Of a stretch of 64,000 nucleotides of DNA, positions 47,474 to 56,845 are shown one piece after another. The stretch covers positions 2,976,001-3,040,000 of the forward strand of contig OZ244836.1 in assembly GCA_965220645.1 (NCBI GenBank). Direction: 5' to 3'. Within the stretch, counting starts at the first letter, position 1, and every line of letters begins with the position of its first letter. The notes beneath the pieces were generated by a model. The model was not told where the DNA came from. It saw only the letters and a program-made list of their open reading frames with translations, and made no database searches. The stretch is from Aldehydirespirator sp965220645 (GTDB lineage Bacteria; Actinomycetota; Acidimicrobiia; Acidimicrobiales; Aldehydirespiratoraceae). The translations under genes were made by a program, and so were the position numbers.

Positions 47474-48334
47474 TCACTCGCCGTGGACGTACTGCCAGCC
47501 GAAGCGCCCCTTGATGCACAGATGGCCGCTGGTGACCGAATGGTCCGCAGGCGACGTGACCTTCACGATCCGCTCGTCCTGCACGTGAAGATCGAGGTTG
47601 CAGCCGACGCCGCAGTAGGAGCACACCGTGCGGGTGACGGTCTGGTCCTCCGGGCGCCACTCCTCCACCTGGCGCAGGTCGTACTCGGTCTTGAACTGGA
47701 GCGCGCCGGTGGGGCACACCCCGACGCAGTTGCCGCAGTACACGCAGGCCGAGTCGGGCAGGGTCACATCGAACTCGGTGGAGATCCGGGCGTCGAAGCC
47801 CCGTCCGGCCACCGCGATGGCAAACGTGTGCTGGGCGTCGTCGCCGCAGGCCTCCACGCACTTGTAGCACAGCACGCACTTGGAGTAGTCACGGATGTAG
47901 AGCTCGTCCTGGACCTTGACCGGCTCGTCGACCCGCTCGACGGTGTGGCCCTCATCGCTGTAGCGGTCGGGGTCGGCGCCGTATGTCTTCATCCAACGGT
48001 GCAGGTCGTCGGCCTGGCTCAGGTCGACGCCCGAGCCCAGGAACTCGAGCACCATGCGGCGGCTGTGGCGCACCCGGGGGGTGTCGGTCTGCACGACCAT
48101 GCCGTCGGTGGCAGGACGCGAGCACGACGGCACCAGGACCCGGGACCCCTCCAGTTCCACCACGCAGACCCGGCACACGTTGACCGGAGTCAGGTTCTCG
48201 GCCCAGCACAGCGTGGGGGTCTCGATGCCGGCCTGGTCGCAGGCGGCGTGGATGGTTGAGCCCTCGGCTACCTCCACAGGCTGCCCGTCGATGGTGAGGG
48301 TGACGGCCGTCTCGGTCATCGTCGTGTCGGTCAT
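47474..48334 (-). CDS. Formate dehydrogenase iron-sulfur subunit carrying the detached FdhA N-terminal [4Fe-4S] domain
   Basis: A 286-residue protein. Order: plant-type [2Fe-2S] domain (CWAENLTPVNVCRVC ... VPSCSRP), a NuoG-type Cys segment, two ferredoxin sites (CVLCYKCVEACG and CVYCGNCVGVCPTGA), then CSYCGVGCNLDL...GHLCIKGRFGWQYVHGE. The last part is the Molybdop_Fe4S4 domain that normally opens FdhA, and the gene stops just where FdhA would continue. The catalytic gene two places upstream lacks this domain. ATG 48334 overlaps the NuoEF stop by 4 bp. Confidence 0.85.
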   Translation of the reverse strand: MTDTTMTETAVTLTIDGQPVEVAEGSTIHAACDQAGIETPTLCWAENLTPVNVCRVCVVELEGSRVLVPSCSRPATDGMVVQTDTPRVRHSRRMVLEFLGSGVDLSQADDLHRWMKTYGADPDRYSDEGHTVERVDEPVKVQDELYIRDYSKCVLCYKCVEACGDDAQHTFAIAVAGRGFDARISTEFDVTLPDSACVYCGNCVGVCPTGALQFKTEYDLRQVEEWRPEDQTVTRTVCSYCGVGCNLDLHVQDERIVKVTSPADHSVTSGHLCIKGRFGWQYVHGE

Positions 48335-50097
48335 CGGGAGGGCGCCGACGCTATCAGGCCCAGGTCGAGAGCGGAGCGGACCGCGGAGGCCGCGGTGTGG
48401 CCCAGGCCACAGATGGAGGCGTCCACCATGACCTCGGCCATCTCGTCGATCAGGGCTCGGCGGGCCGGCGACAGCGACCCCCGCTTCTGCATCTGCACCA
48501 GCGTCTCGTGCTGGCGCACCGCGCCGACCCGGCACGGCACGCACTGCCCGCACGACTCGTCGCGGAAGAACTCAGCGATGCGCACCACCACGTCGGTCAT
48601 GCCCACCGACGTGTCGAAGGCCATCACCACCCCCGAGCCGAGCGTGGTGCCCGCGGCCCGGGTGTCCTCCAGGGTGAGCGGCAGACCCAGCGAATCGGGG
48701 CCGACGAACGATCCCGCCGCCCCGCCCATCAGCACCGCCTGCAGTTTGCCGGTGCCGCCAATCCCGCCGGCCAGTTCCAACACCTCGCCCAGCGTTGTTC
48801 CGAACGGCACCTCGTAGAGGCCTGGGCGGCCGACGTGCCCCGACATGCAGAGGAGCCTGGTGCCCGGCGATCGCTCCGTTCCCCTCGTCCTGTACGCCGC
48901 AGGGCCCTCCAGGAGGATGTCGAGCACGTTGATCAGCGTCTCGGGATTGTTGATCGCGGTCGGCTCGCCGAACAGGCCGTGGGTGGTAGGGAACGGTGGC
49001 TTGTTGCGGGGCTCGCCCCGGAACCCCTCCAGGGAGTTGAAGAGTGCAGTCTCCTCGCCGCAGATGTAGGCGCCTGCTCCCCGCCAGATCGCGATGTCGA
49101 AGTCATGACCCGTGCCGGCGACGTCGGTGCCGAGAAGGCCCGCGGCCCGGGCCGCGTCGATGGCGCCCTGCAGGCGGGCGGTGGCCAGCGGGTACTCGCC
49201 CCGAATGTAGATCCAGCCGTTGTTGGCCCCGGTTGCCAAGCCGGCGATGGTCATCGCCTCGATCACTGCGAACGGGTCGTGCTCCATGACGATGCGATCC
49301 TTGAAGGTGCCGGGCTCCGACTCGTCGCAGTTGGCCACGACATGCTTGGGCCGCCCGGTCTCAGCGGCGACGGCCCGCCACTTGACGCCGGTGGGGAAGG
49401 CGGCGCCGCCCCGGCCCGACAGGCCCGAGTCAGCTACCGCCTCCATGACCGCCTCGGCGCCCATCTCTGCGGCGCGGCTCAGCGCCTCGTAACCGCCGTG
49501 GGCGAGGTAGGAGTCAAGAGAGGAGGGATCGGCCACGCCGATGCGGCGCAACAGGCGCAGCGACGGGTCACCGGCCTGGGGAAGCTCGAACGGCTCGGCG
49601 TCGGCGGGCACATAGTCGGGCCGGCCCCCGACCCCCTGCACGAACAGAGCGGGTGCCCGCTCACACTGGCCCAGGCACGGCCCCAGGTGCACATGGCCGC
49701 CGGAGGCCCTGACGGAGGCGGACAGGTCGTCGTAGCCCGCGATCTGGCAGGCCGCGTCCACGCAAACGTGGAAGGTGTCGCCGTCGTGGTCGGGCGGCTC
49801 AGTGCGGAACAGGTCGTAGAACGTGGCCACGCCGAAGGCCTCGGCCGGCGGCACGCCCAGCACTTCGGCCACACAGTTGATGCCGCCGGGGCTGATCCAC
49901 CCGGCCTCGTTCTGGAGGGCGTGCAACGCGGGCAGCAGGAAATGGCGGCGCTCCCGGCGGCGAGCCGTTCCCGAGGTGTAGAGCCGCTCGGTCTCGGCCT
50001 GGACCACCGGGTCCACCCCCCGGGCACGCATTGCGGCGTCGACCGCGGCCACTTCGGACTCGGTGGCGCGGTCCGCGCCCAGGTAGAGGTCGGTCAT
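48331..50097 (-). CDS. NAD-linked formate dehydrogenase diaphorase subunit (NuoE-NuoF fusion)
   Basis: A 588-residue fusion. The NuoE part (residues 1-160) has the thioredoxin-like [2Fe-2S] ligands CVDAAC and CLGQC. The NuoF part has GRGGAAFPTG for NADH, GAGAYICGEETAL for FMN, and [4Fe-4S] ligands ESCGQCVPCR plus a later Cys in SICGLGHTA. It passes electrons from formate to NAD+. Located between the catalytic gene (4 bp gap) and the Fe-S gene (4 bp overlap). Confidence 0.93.
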   Translation of the reverse strand: MTDLYLGADRATESEVAAVDAAMRARGVDPVVQAETERLYTSGTARRRERRHFLLPALHALQNEAGWISPGGINCVAEVLGVPPAEAFGVATFYDLFRTEPPDHDGDTFHVCVDAACQIAGYDDLSASVRASGGHVHLGPCLGQCERAPALFVQGVGGRPDYVPADAEPFELPQAGDPSLRLLRRIGVADPSSLDSYLAHGGYEALSRAAEMGAEAVMEAVADSGLSGRGGAAFPTGVKWRAVAAETGRPKHVVANCDESEPGTFKDRIVMEHDPFAVIEAMTIAGLATGANNGWIYIRGEYPLATARLQGAIDAARAAGLLGTDVAGTGHDFDIAIWRGAGAYICGEETALFNSLEGFRGEPRNKPPFPTTHGLFGEPTAINNPETLINVLDILLEGPAAYRTRGTERSPGTRLLCMSGHVGRPGLYEVPFGTTLGEVLELAGGIGGTGKLQAVLMGGAAGSFVGPDSLGLPLTLEDTRAAGTTLGSGVVMAFDTSVGMTDVVVRIAEFFRDESCGQCVPCRVGAVRQHETLVQMQKRGSLSPARRALIDEMAEVMVDASICGLGHTAASAVRSALDLGLIASAPSR

Positions 50098-50100
50098 GCG

Positions 50101-52029
50101 CTAGGCAGGGGCAGGTTCGGGCTCGAGTTTCGAGATGCGGATAGCGGCCGCCTTGAACTCCGCCGTTCCCGAGCGCGGGTCCCACTCGTCGTTGGTCAGC
50201 ACGTTGGCGTCGACCAGCTCGGGGAAGTGGAAGGTCGTGAACGTGAGACCCGCGGGCAGGTCGGGCTGGAGGCGCACGTCCATCTCCACCGAGCCGCGGG
50301 GCGAGATCACCAGCACCCGCTCACCGTCGGTGATTCCGAGCGCGGCCGCGTCGGCCGGGTTGATGTCGATGGCGTCGCCGTAGCGGATCGGCGAGGCGTA
50401 GCCGCCCGACTGGACTCCGGTGTTGTAGGAGTCCAGCGCCCGGCCGGTGGTGAGACGCAGCGGGAACTCGTCGGTGAGCCGCTCCTTGGGCGGGGCATGG
50501 TGGGTGACGCTGAACGGTGCCGGGTCCCGGCCTTCGAGGTCGTCGGCCCACAGCCAGCCGTGCAGGTACTCCGTGCCGGGGTGGTCCTCGCTGCCACAGG
50601 GCCACTGGATGCCCCCGGTGGCCTCCAGGCGCTCCCAGGACATGCCGGTGTGCATTGGCGACAGCGACCGCATCTCGTCCCACAGCTGCTGGGGGCTGGG
50701 ATGGCCCCAGTCGAAGCCCAAGCGGCGGGCCATGTCGCCGATGATGTCGATATCGTGGCGGGCCTGGCCGGGGGGCGGCACCGCGGGGCGCACCCGCTGC
50801 ACTCGCCGCTCGCTGGAGGTGACCGTGCCGTCGGACTCGGCCCAGGCCACCGAGGCGGGCAGCACCACGTCGGCCATCGCCGCGGTGCGGGTCATGAAGA
50901 TGTCCTGCACCACGAGGATGTCGAGGCCGGCCAGCAGCTTGCGGGCGTGCTCCACATCGGCCTCGGAGTCGGCCGGGTTCTCGCCGATCACGTAGCAGGC
51001 TCTCAGCTCGCCGGCTTCCATCGCCTCGAACATCAGCGTCAGGTGCTTGCCCGGCACGCCGTTGAGTTCGGTGCCGTAGGCGGTCTCGAATTTGGCTCGC
51101 ACCGCGTCGTCGGCCACATCCTGGAAGCCGGGGAACTTGTTGGGTATGGCGCCCATGTCGCCGCCGCCCTGCACGTTGTTCTGGCCCCGGAGGGGGCACA
51201 GGCCCGAGCCCCAGCGGCCCACATGGCCGGTGAGCAGGGCCAGGTTGCACAGCGACACCACGTTGTCGACCGCGTTGTGGTGCTCGGTGATGCCCAGGGT
51301 CCACAGGATCTGGGCCTTAGGTGCGGTGGCGTATGCGTGGGCCATCTCCCGGATGGCCTCGGCGGGCACGCCGGTCTGTTGCGCCGCCCAGTCGAGGGTG
51401 TACGACTCGACATGGGCGGCGTAGTCCTCGAAGCCCTGGGTGGCATGGGCGATGAAGTCACCGTTGTGAAGCCCGGCGCTGATGATCTCGCGCCCCATGG
51501 CGTTGGCCAGCGCGATGTCGGTACCGACCGACAGTCCCAGCCACCGGTCGGCGAACTTGGCCGAGGAGGTGCGGCGAGGGTCGATGGCGTACATGCGGGC
51601 CCCGTTGGCGAGGCCCTTGAGAACGTGGTGAAAGAAGATCGGGTGGGCCTCACGGGCGTTGGAGCCCCACAGCAGGATGACGTCGGCCTCCTCGACCTCT
51701 GTGTACGACGAGGTGCCGCCTCCTGCTCCGAACACTGTCGCCAGACCGACGACGGAAGGAGCGTGTCAAGTACGGTTGCAGGAGTCGATGTTGTTCGACC
51801 CTATGGCGGTGCGGATGAACTTCTGGGCGGCGTAGTTCATCTCGTTGGTGGCCTTGGAGCAGCTGAACATGCCGAAGCCGTTGGGCCCGTGGCGGTCGAG
51901 CACGGCCTGGAAGCCGTCTACGGCCCGGTCGAGCGCCTCGTCCCAGGTAGCGGGACGCAGTCGCCCATCGTCACGCACCATCGGCGTTGTCAGCCGCGGC
52001 AGGCGCTTGTTGAGTGATCGTTTGCCCAT
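50101..52029 (-). CDS. fdhA: Formate dehydrogenase catalytic subunit, selenoprotein (Moco/W-cofactor)
   Basis: One frame from ATG 52029 (GGAGGGG just upstream) to 50101, with an in-frame TGA at 51766-51768, codon 88. Reading Sec gives NNIDSCNRT-U-HAPSVVGLATVFGAGG, the exact canonical active site of selenium formate dehydrogenases. Later parts match the molybdopterin oxidoreductase domain (VILLWGSNAREAHPIFFHHV, ALLTGHVGRWGSGLCPLRGQNNVQGGGDMG) and the C-terminal molydop_binding domain. It oxidises formate to CO2. It starts at the segment after the usual N-terminal [4Fe-4S] domain, which is on the gene at 47474. Total 642 residues including Sec. Confidence 0.93.
51737..51753 (-). promoter_or_regulatory. 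SECIS hairpin of fdhA
   Basis: Beginning 12 nt after the TGA, the transcript forms GUCGUC (51753-51748), loop GGUCU (51747-51743), GGCGAC (51742-51737), with one U-G pair. The loop start is 18 nt from the TGA. The GGUCU loop is the same as that bound by SelB in E. coli fdhF. Confidence 0.85.
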
Positions 52030-52071
52030 AGCCCCTCCTTCGTCGTCAATCCCCTGTTACTTTCGCGAATC

Positions 52072-52953
52072 TCAGCCCAGTGACAGGGTCTCACGCGCCT
52101 GGTCCGAGGTCTGAATTCTGCCCCCCATCGCCTCCACCACCTCGCGCGCCCGGTTCACTAGGTCGGCGTTGGAGGCGAACACTCCGCGGGCAAGGTAGAG
52201 GTTGTCCTCCAGACCCACCCTGATGTGGCCGCCGAGCAGCATCGCCTGGGCCACCCACGGGATCTGCTGGGCCGAGAGCGCGAAGGTGGTGAACTCGGAG
52301 CCGGCCGGCAGCAGGTGAGTCTGCGCGGCAAGCAGACCGACATCGGTGGGCATGCCATAGGGGATGCCGGTGCAGAGTTGGATCCACGGTGGGTCGTCGA
52401 CGAGGCCCTCGTCCACGAGAGTGTTGGCCAGCCACAGGTGGCCGGTGTCGAAGATCTCCAGTTCGGGTTTGACGCCCACCTCCCGGACCCGCTTGGCCAT
52501 GTCGCGGACCATGTTCGGCGTGCTCACATAGACCTGGTTGCCCTCACCGAAGTTGAGCGTGCCGCAGTCGATGCTGCACATGTCGGGTTTGAGGGCCTCC
52601 ACGTGGGCCAGACGCTCCAGGCCGTTCACCAGGTCGGTCCCGTCAGGTCCGAAGTCGAAGGGATCAGGTTCGCCGATCAGCAGGTCGCCGCCCATGCCCG
52701 CGGTGGTGTTGATGATCACGTCGGGGTTGGCCGCCCTCACCTGCTCCAGTACCTGGCGGTACAACTCCACATCGCGGGAGCCCCTTCCGGTGGCCGGGTC
52801 GCGCACATGGATGTGCACGATGGCCGCCCCCGCGTCGGCCGCCTCCAGCGCGGCGATCGCGATTTGCGAGGGTGTGATCGGCAGGTCCGGGTGTCTACCC
52901 GCGGTGTCGCCCGCGCCGGTCACCGCGCAGGTGATGATCGGGTTTCGATTCAC
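52072..52953 (-). CDS. BKACE-family beta-keto acid cleavage enzyme
   Basis: A 293-residue TIM-barrel enzyme (formerly DUF849). Metal-binding HIHVRD near residue 48 and the downstream CSIDCGTLNFG are characteristic. Family members condense a beta-keto acid with acetyl-CoA to give acetoacetate and a new CoA ester; known substrates include 3-keto-5-aminohexanoate and dehydrocarnitine. GTG 52953 gives the usual start (NRNPIITCAVTGAGDT). It ends 42 bp before fdhA, so it may lead the operon. A carnitine/betaine role would fit the nearby dimethylglycine-type dehydrogenase (inference). Confidence 0.86.
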   Translation of the reverse strand: MNRNPIITCAVTGAGDTAGRHPDLPITPSQIAIAALEAADAGAAIVHIHVRDPATGRGSRDVELYRQVLEQVRAANPDVIINTTAGMGGDLLIGEPDPFDFGPDGTDLVNGLERLAHVEALKPDMCSIDCGTLNFGEGNQVYVSTPNMVRDMAKRVREVGVKPELEIFDTGHLWLANTLVDEGLVDDPPWIQLCTGIPYGMPTDVGLLAAQTHLLPAGSEFTTFALSAQQIPWVAQAMLLGGHIRVGLEDNLYLARGVFASNADLVNRAREVVEAMGGRIQTSDQARETLSLG

Positions 52954-53052
52954 TGCCGCAACCCTACCGCTCGCGTCTCTCCCGGACTGCCTCAGATCAG
53001 GGGATGAGTCAACCACGTCCGAGCGTCCAGGAGTGGATACGGTGACGGAGCC

Positions 53053-54762
53053 ATGCGATGGTCGAAGCTCTTCGTTCCGACGCTGCGCGACGCGCCCGCC
53101 GACGCCGAGGCGGCCAGCCACAAGCTGCTGGTGCGGGGCGGTTTCATCCGCCAACTCCATGCGGGGCATTACTCCCTGCTGCCCATGGGGCTGCGGGTGC
53201 ACGACAAGGTCGAGAACATCGTGCGCCGGGGCATGGAGAAGATCGGGGCCCAGGAGTTCCTGCTGCCGGCCATGCACCCGGCGTCGCTGTGGCAGCGCTC
53301 GGGGCGCTGGGAGTCGGTGGGACCGGAGATGTTCCGCCTGCGCGACCGCAAGGAGGCCGACCTGGCCCTGGGCATGACCCATGAGGAGGTGTTCAGCGAG
53401 ATCGCGAGGGAGATCACCTCGTACCGGTCGCTGCCGCAGATCTGGTACCAGATCCAGTGGAAGTTCCGCGACGAGCCCCGGCCCAAGTCGGGGCTGCTGC
53501 GGGTGCGGGAGTTCGCCATGAAGGACAGCTACTCCTTCGACCTCAACGACGCCGGTCTGGACCACGCCTTCGAAACCCACAGGGAGGCCTACGCCCGCAT
53601 CTTCGAGCGGCTGTCGCTCGACGCGATCGCAGTTCAGGCGTCGTCGGGCATGATGGGCGGCACCGGGTCGGTCGAGTTCATGGTGCCCTCCCCCGCCGGC
53701 GAGGATGACATCGCCCGCTGCGCGGGCTGTGACTACGCAGCCAACGTGGAGAGGGCCACGTCGACGCTGGCGCCCGTCGAGGACGGCGATGCCAGCGAGG
53801 AGCTCACGCGCTTCCCGACACCAGGAGTGCGCACCATCGCGGCTCTGGAAGCGGTCGACGGCGGAGCGCCCGCCCACCGCCAGATCAAGACCATGGTCAT
53901 GGTTCTCGACGGGGCGATGACGCTGGCCCTGGTGCGGGGCGACCACCAGCTCAACCTCCAGAAGCTGGCCGACGGCACCCGGGCCGTCGACATCCGCCCG
54001 GCCGAGCCGGCCGAGACCCTGGAGCGGCTGGGCGCCCATCCCGGCTCGCTGGGCGCGGTCGGCGTGCAGGGCCTGCGGATCGTGGCCGACCACGCCCTGC
54101 GAGGGCGGCGAAACCTGGCCACCGGTGCCAACGAAGACGACTGGCACTACTCAGGTGTGGACATAGATCGCGACATCGCAGTGGACGAGTGGCTCGACCT
54201 GCGGGAAGTGTCGGCCGGGGAGCCCTGCGTGAACTGCGGCCGCCCGTTGGAAGTGGTCCGCTGCATCGAGACCGGCCACATCTTCAAGCTGGGCCGGCGT
54301 TACGCGGAGGCCATGGGTGCCACCGTGCTCGACGCCGATGGGGTGGAGCGCACCATCACGATGGGCTCCTACGGCATCGGGATCGGCCGGGCCATGGCCG
54401 CGGTGGCCGAGGTTCACCACGATGCCCGCGGCCTGATCTGGCCAGTGGCGGTAGCGCCCTACGAAGCGGTGATCACCGTGGCCAGCATGCGCGACGACGC
54501 TGCGGTGGCCGCGGCCGAGCAGCTCTACGGCGAGCTGCGGCTAAAGGGCGTGGAAGTGCTGCTGGACGACCGCGACGCCCGGGCCGGCGTGAAGTTCGCC
54601 GACGCTGAGCTGGTAGGCATCCCCTGGCGGATCACCGCCGGCCGGGCGGTGGCCGACGGCGAGGTCGAGTTCACGGCGCGGGCCACGGGCGAGACGGAGC
54701 GCGTCGCCATCGAGGATGCCGCGGCCCGAATGGCTGCCACCCTCGCGGCGGCTCGATCCTGA
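53053..54762 (+). CDS. proS: Proline--tRNA ligase, bacterial type
   Basis: A 569-residue class II aminoacyl-tRNA synthetase with the bacterial insertion (editing) domain. Motif 2 is KFRDEPRPKSGLLRVREF, followed by MKDSYSFDL; the insertion lies near residues 220-380; motif 3 is GSYGIGIGR. The C-terminal anticodon-binding domain follows (VAPYEAVITVASM, LLDDRDARAGVKFADAELVG). Divergent from the BKACE gene by 99 bp. A normal length, essential gene. Confidence 0.96.
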   Translation: MRWSKLFVPTLRDAPADAEAASHKLLVRGGFIRQLHAGHYSLLPMGLRVHDKVENIVRRGMEKIGAQEFLLPAMHPASLWQRSGRWESVGPEMFRLRDRKEADLALGMTHEEVFSEIAREITSYRSLPQIWYQIQWKFRDEPRPKSGLLRVREFAMKDSYSFDLNDAGLDHAFETHREAYARIFERLSLDAIAVQASSGMMGGTGSVEFMVPSPAGEDDIARCAGCDYAANVERATSTLAPVEDGDASEELTRFPTPGVRTIAALEAVDGGAPAHRQIKTMVMVLDGAMTLALVRGDHQLNLQKLADGTRAVDIRPAEPAETLERLGAHPGSLGAVGVQGLRIVADHALRGRRNLATGANEDDWHYSGVDIDRDIAVDEWLDLREVSAGEPCVNCGRPLEVVRCIETGHIFKLGRRYAEAMGATVLDADGVERTITMGSYGIGIGRAMAAVAEVHHDARGLIWPVAVAPYEAVITVASMRDDAAVAAAEQLYGELRLKGVEVLLDDRDARAGVKFADAELVGIPWRITAGRAVADGEVEFTARATGETERVAIEDAAARMAATLAAARS

Positions 54763-54776
54763 CGGGCTTCGGTGTC

Positions 54777-55520
54777 TCAGTCCGACAGTTGAAGCGACAG
54801 GCGGCTGGCCGCCTCGATCACCGCCATCCCGTGGTCGTGGGTGTCGTCGGGGTTCGGGAACCGGTACGCGGGGCCGTGGACGTGCAGGGCCGCCTCCACG
54901 TTGCCCCCGCTCTCGAAAATCGGGGCGGCCACGGAATTGAGCTCCTCGGCGAATTCCTCATACACCCAGGCGTATCCGATGCTGCGAATCTGCTCAAGTC
55001 GATCCCGGAGTTCGTCGGGGTCGGTCATGGTCCAGGGCGTGCACTGGACCAGCGGCGCCGCCAAGTACTTCTCGATGAAGTCCGGGCGCTGGTGGGCGAG
55101 GATTACCAGGCCAGAGGGCACGGCGTGCAGCGGAGCGTACTCACCGGTCCAGTCCCGCACCTGGATGTTTGAGGAGGACTCGGTCTGGTCGAGGTAGTAG
55201 ACCTGCCCAGCGTCGATGATCGACAGCCCCGCAACCTCATCCAGGCTCTCGGCCAGCTCCAGCAAGTGGGGCCGGGCCGCGGCCACCAGGTTTCGCCCCC
55301 GGGGAGCCGATCCGGCCAGATCGATCAGGCCCGAGCCCAGCCGGTACCCGCCACCCGCCTCGGTCTGTTCGACGGCCTGCTCCTCCTCGAGGGAAGCCAG
55401 CAAGCGTGCCACCGTGCTCTTGGGCAGGTCGACCCGCTCGGCGAGCTCGGTGACGCCCACCGGACCGAGAGCCAATGCCCGCAACAGCGCGAACGACCGC
55501 TTGATCGACTGCACCGTCAC
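54777..55520 (-). CDS. IclR-family transcriptional regulator
   Basis: A 247-residue regulator. N-terminal winged helix: IKRSFALLRALA, VGVTELAERVDLPKSTVARLLASLEE, then YRLGSGLIDL. The rest is the IclR effector domain (ARPHLLELAESLDEVAGLSI, VPSGLVILAHQ, EEFAEELNSVAAPIF). It is the most distal gene of the run dehydrogenase - etfB - etfA - regulator, all on the minus strand, and probably controls it. The 217 bp before it hold a GGAATCGGTCC stretch (about 55685-55697) that resembles part of the palindromes at 60280 but is weak; nothing else was found there. Confidence 0.9.
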   Translation of the reverse strand: MTVQSIKRSFALLRALALGPVGVTELAERVDLPKSTVARLLASLEEEQAVEQTEAGGGYRLGSGLIDLAGSAPRGRNLVAAARPHLLELAESLDEVAGLSIIDAGQVYYLDQTESSSNIQVRDWTGEYAPLHAVPSGLVILAHQRPDFIEKYLAAPLVQCTPWTMTDPDELRDRLEQIRSIGYAWVYEEFAEELNSVAAPIFESGGNVEAALHVHGPAYRFPNPDDTHDHGMAVIEAASRLSLQLSD

Positions 55521-55737
55521 AACGACAGCCTAAGAGGCCGAGCGAATAGACGAGCGAACCCGATCCATGCGGGCGAGGCCGTGGCCCGAGCGGCCCGTGA
55601 GCGCAGCGAACAAGAGCGGGAGTGACACCGCTGCGACGCAACAGGCCAGCACCAATTCGCGCTTGCTCTAAGTGTTTCACTGAATGGAATCGGTCCGTTC
55701 GATGAGCGGCGAGTCCGGCGCGGCGGCTGCGAGATGT

Positions 55738-56739
55738 TCATGGTCGGTCCCGTCGGCGGCGGATCTCCGCGTTCATGGCCGGGATGACCTGGTGCAGGTC
55801 GCCGATCACAGCCCAGTCCGCCTTCACCACCATGTTGGCTTCGGGGTCGATGTTGATGGCCAGGATGTGCTTGGAGCCCATGGCACCCACCCAGTGCTGG
55901 ATGGCACCGGAGATGCCCGAGGCGATGTAGATCTCCGGCGCGATGCGGGTGCCGGTCTGGCCGACCTGGTCGGAGTGGGGTCGCCAGCCGTTGTTGGTGA
56001 CGGCCCGGCTGCACCCGACCCGGCCGCCCAGCAGTTCGGCCAGCTCCTCCAGCGGGGCGAAGCCCTCGGCGGAGCCGACGCCCCGGCCTCCCCCCACCAC
56101 GACTGGTGCCGTGGGCAACGTGACGCCCGCCTCCAGCACCACCCGGTCCTTCACCACGGTTCGAGCCAGCTCGTCGTCCAGGTCAACCTCCACGGCCAGC
56201 ACCTCGGGGGGCGCGGCGGGCGCGGCCTCAACCGGCGCGGAAGGCACGGTGTGGAGGCCGCAGGTGAGCAAGGCGGTGCCGGCCACCAGGCTGGCGTCCT
56301 CCAGCAGCGATCCTCCCCACTGGATACGGGTCATGGACCACCGGCTGCCTCCGTCGGCAGGTGGGGCGATGTCGGTGCAGTTGGCCACGAACGGCCAGTC
56401 GAGGCGGGCCGCGGCCTGGGCCATCACCTCGTTGCCCCGCTCGCTGCCGCAGGCGAGTACGGCTCCCGGGCCGAGGCCGCGGGCCAGTTGCGCAATCGAT
56501 TCGCCCCAGGCCTCCGGACCGAAGTCGCTCAGCACTTCGTGGGCCACGGTGTACACCCGGGTGGCCCCATGGTTGCCGGCCTCGGCCACAGCCGAGTCCG
56601 GTCCGGCCGCGCCGGCGCCGATGACGGCCGCGTGCATCTCCACGCCCATCTTTGCGGCCAGTGTCCGTCCAAAGGTGAGCGCCTCCCTGCCGGGCTCGCC
56701 GAGCGTGCCCCGGTCATGCTCGAGCACCACCACCAACAT
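55738..56739 (-). CDS. etfA: Electron transfer flavoprotein alpha subunit
   Basis: A 333-residue FAD subunit. The C-terminal FAD domain shows VVGGGRGVGSAEGF, GCSRAVTNNGWRP, QVGQTGTRIAPEIYIASGISGAIQH and INIDPEANMVVKADWAVIGD. It accepts electrons together with EtfB and passes them to an ETF:quinone oxidoreductase or other partner. ATG 56739 gives the usual MLVVVLEHDRG start. It is separated from etfB by 106 bp containing a hairpin. Confidence 0.92.
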   Translation of the reverse strand: MLVVVLEHDRGTLGEPGREALTFGRTLAAKMGVEMHAAVIGAGAAGPDSAVAEAGNHGATRVYTVAHEVLSDFGPEAWGESIAQLARGLGPGAVLACGSERGNEVMAQAAARLDWPFVANCTDIAPPADGGSRWSMTRIQWGGSLLEDASLVAGTALLTCGLHTVPSAPVEAAPAAPPEVLAVEVDLDDELARTVVKDRVVLEAGVTLPTAPVVVGGGRGVGSAEGFAPLEELAELLGGRVGCSRAVTNNGWRPHSDQVGQTGTRIAPEIYIASGISGAIQHWVGAMGSKHILAINIDPEANMVVKADWAVIGDLHQVIPAMNAEIRRRRDRP

Positions 56740-56786
56740 CACAGGACTCCCGCGTTCCACAGCACCGCTGCCGCCGCCACCGCAAC

Positions 56787-56827
56787 TTGACGTAGTTGTC
56801 GCCCTCTGAGGGCACTAACTGCGTCAA
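56787..56827. repeat. Family B palindrome between etfB and etfA
   Basis: TTGACGTAGTT pairs with AACTGCGTCAA (one G-T wobble), enclosing GCCCT-ctg-AGGGC. It shares the GTAGTTG/GCCCT core with the palindrome at 35316. It stands inside a presumed operon, so it may attenuate or process the etfB-etfA transcript, or simply be a mobile palindrome. Confidence 0.65.
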
Positions 56828-56845
56828 TATCAAGAATCGGAGCCA

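Noticed and set aside
48397..52017. Very long open frame on the plus strand opposite the formate dehydrogenase genes
   Set aside because: Its predicted product is a His/Gly/Arg/Val-rich composition artefact of high-GC antisense frames; the minus strand carries recognised domains throughout.
50101..52029. Two separate truncated formate dehydrogenase genes
   Set aside because: The halves are in one frame, separated only by a TGA at the invariant Sec position with a SECIS hairpin; a single selenoprotein gene explains this better.
55521..55737. Small gene upstream of the IclR regulator
   Set aside because: Open frames here have no start with a ribosome site and no conserved pattern; it reads as promoter and spacer DNA.
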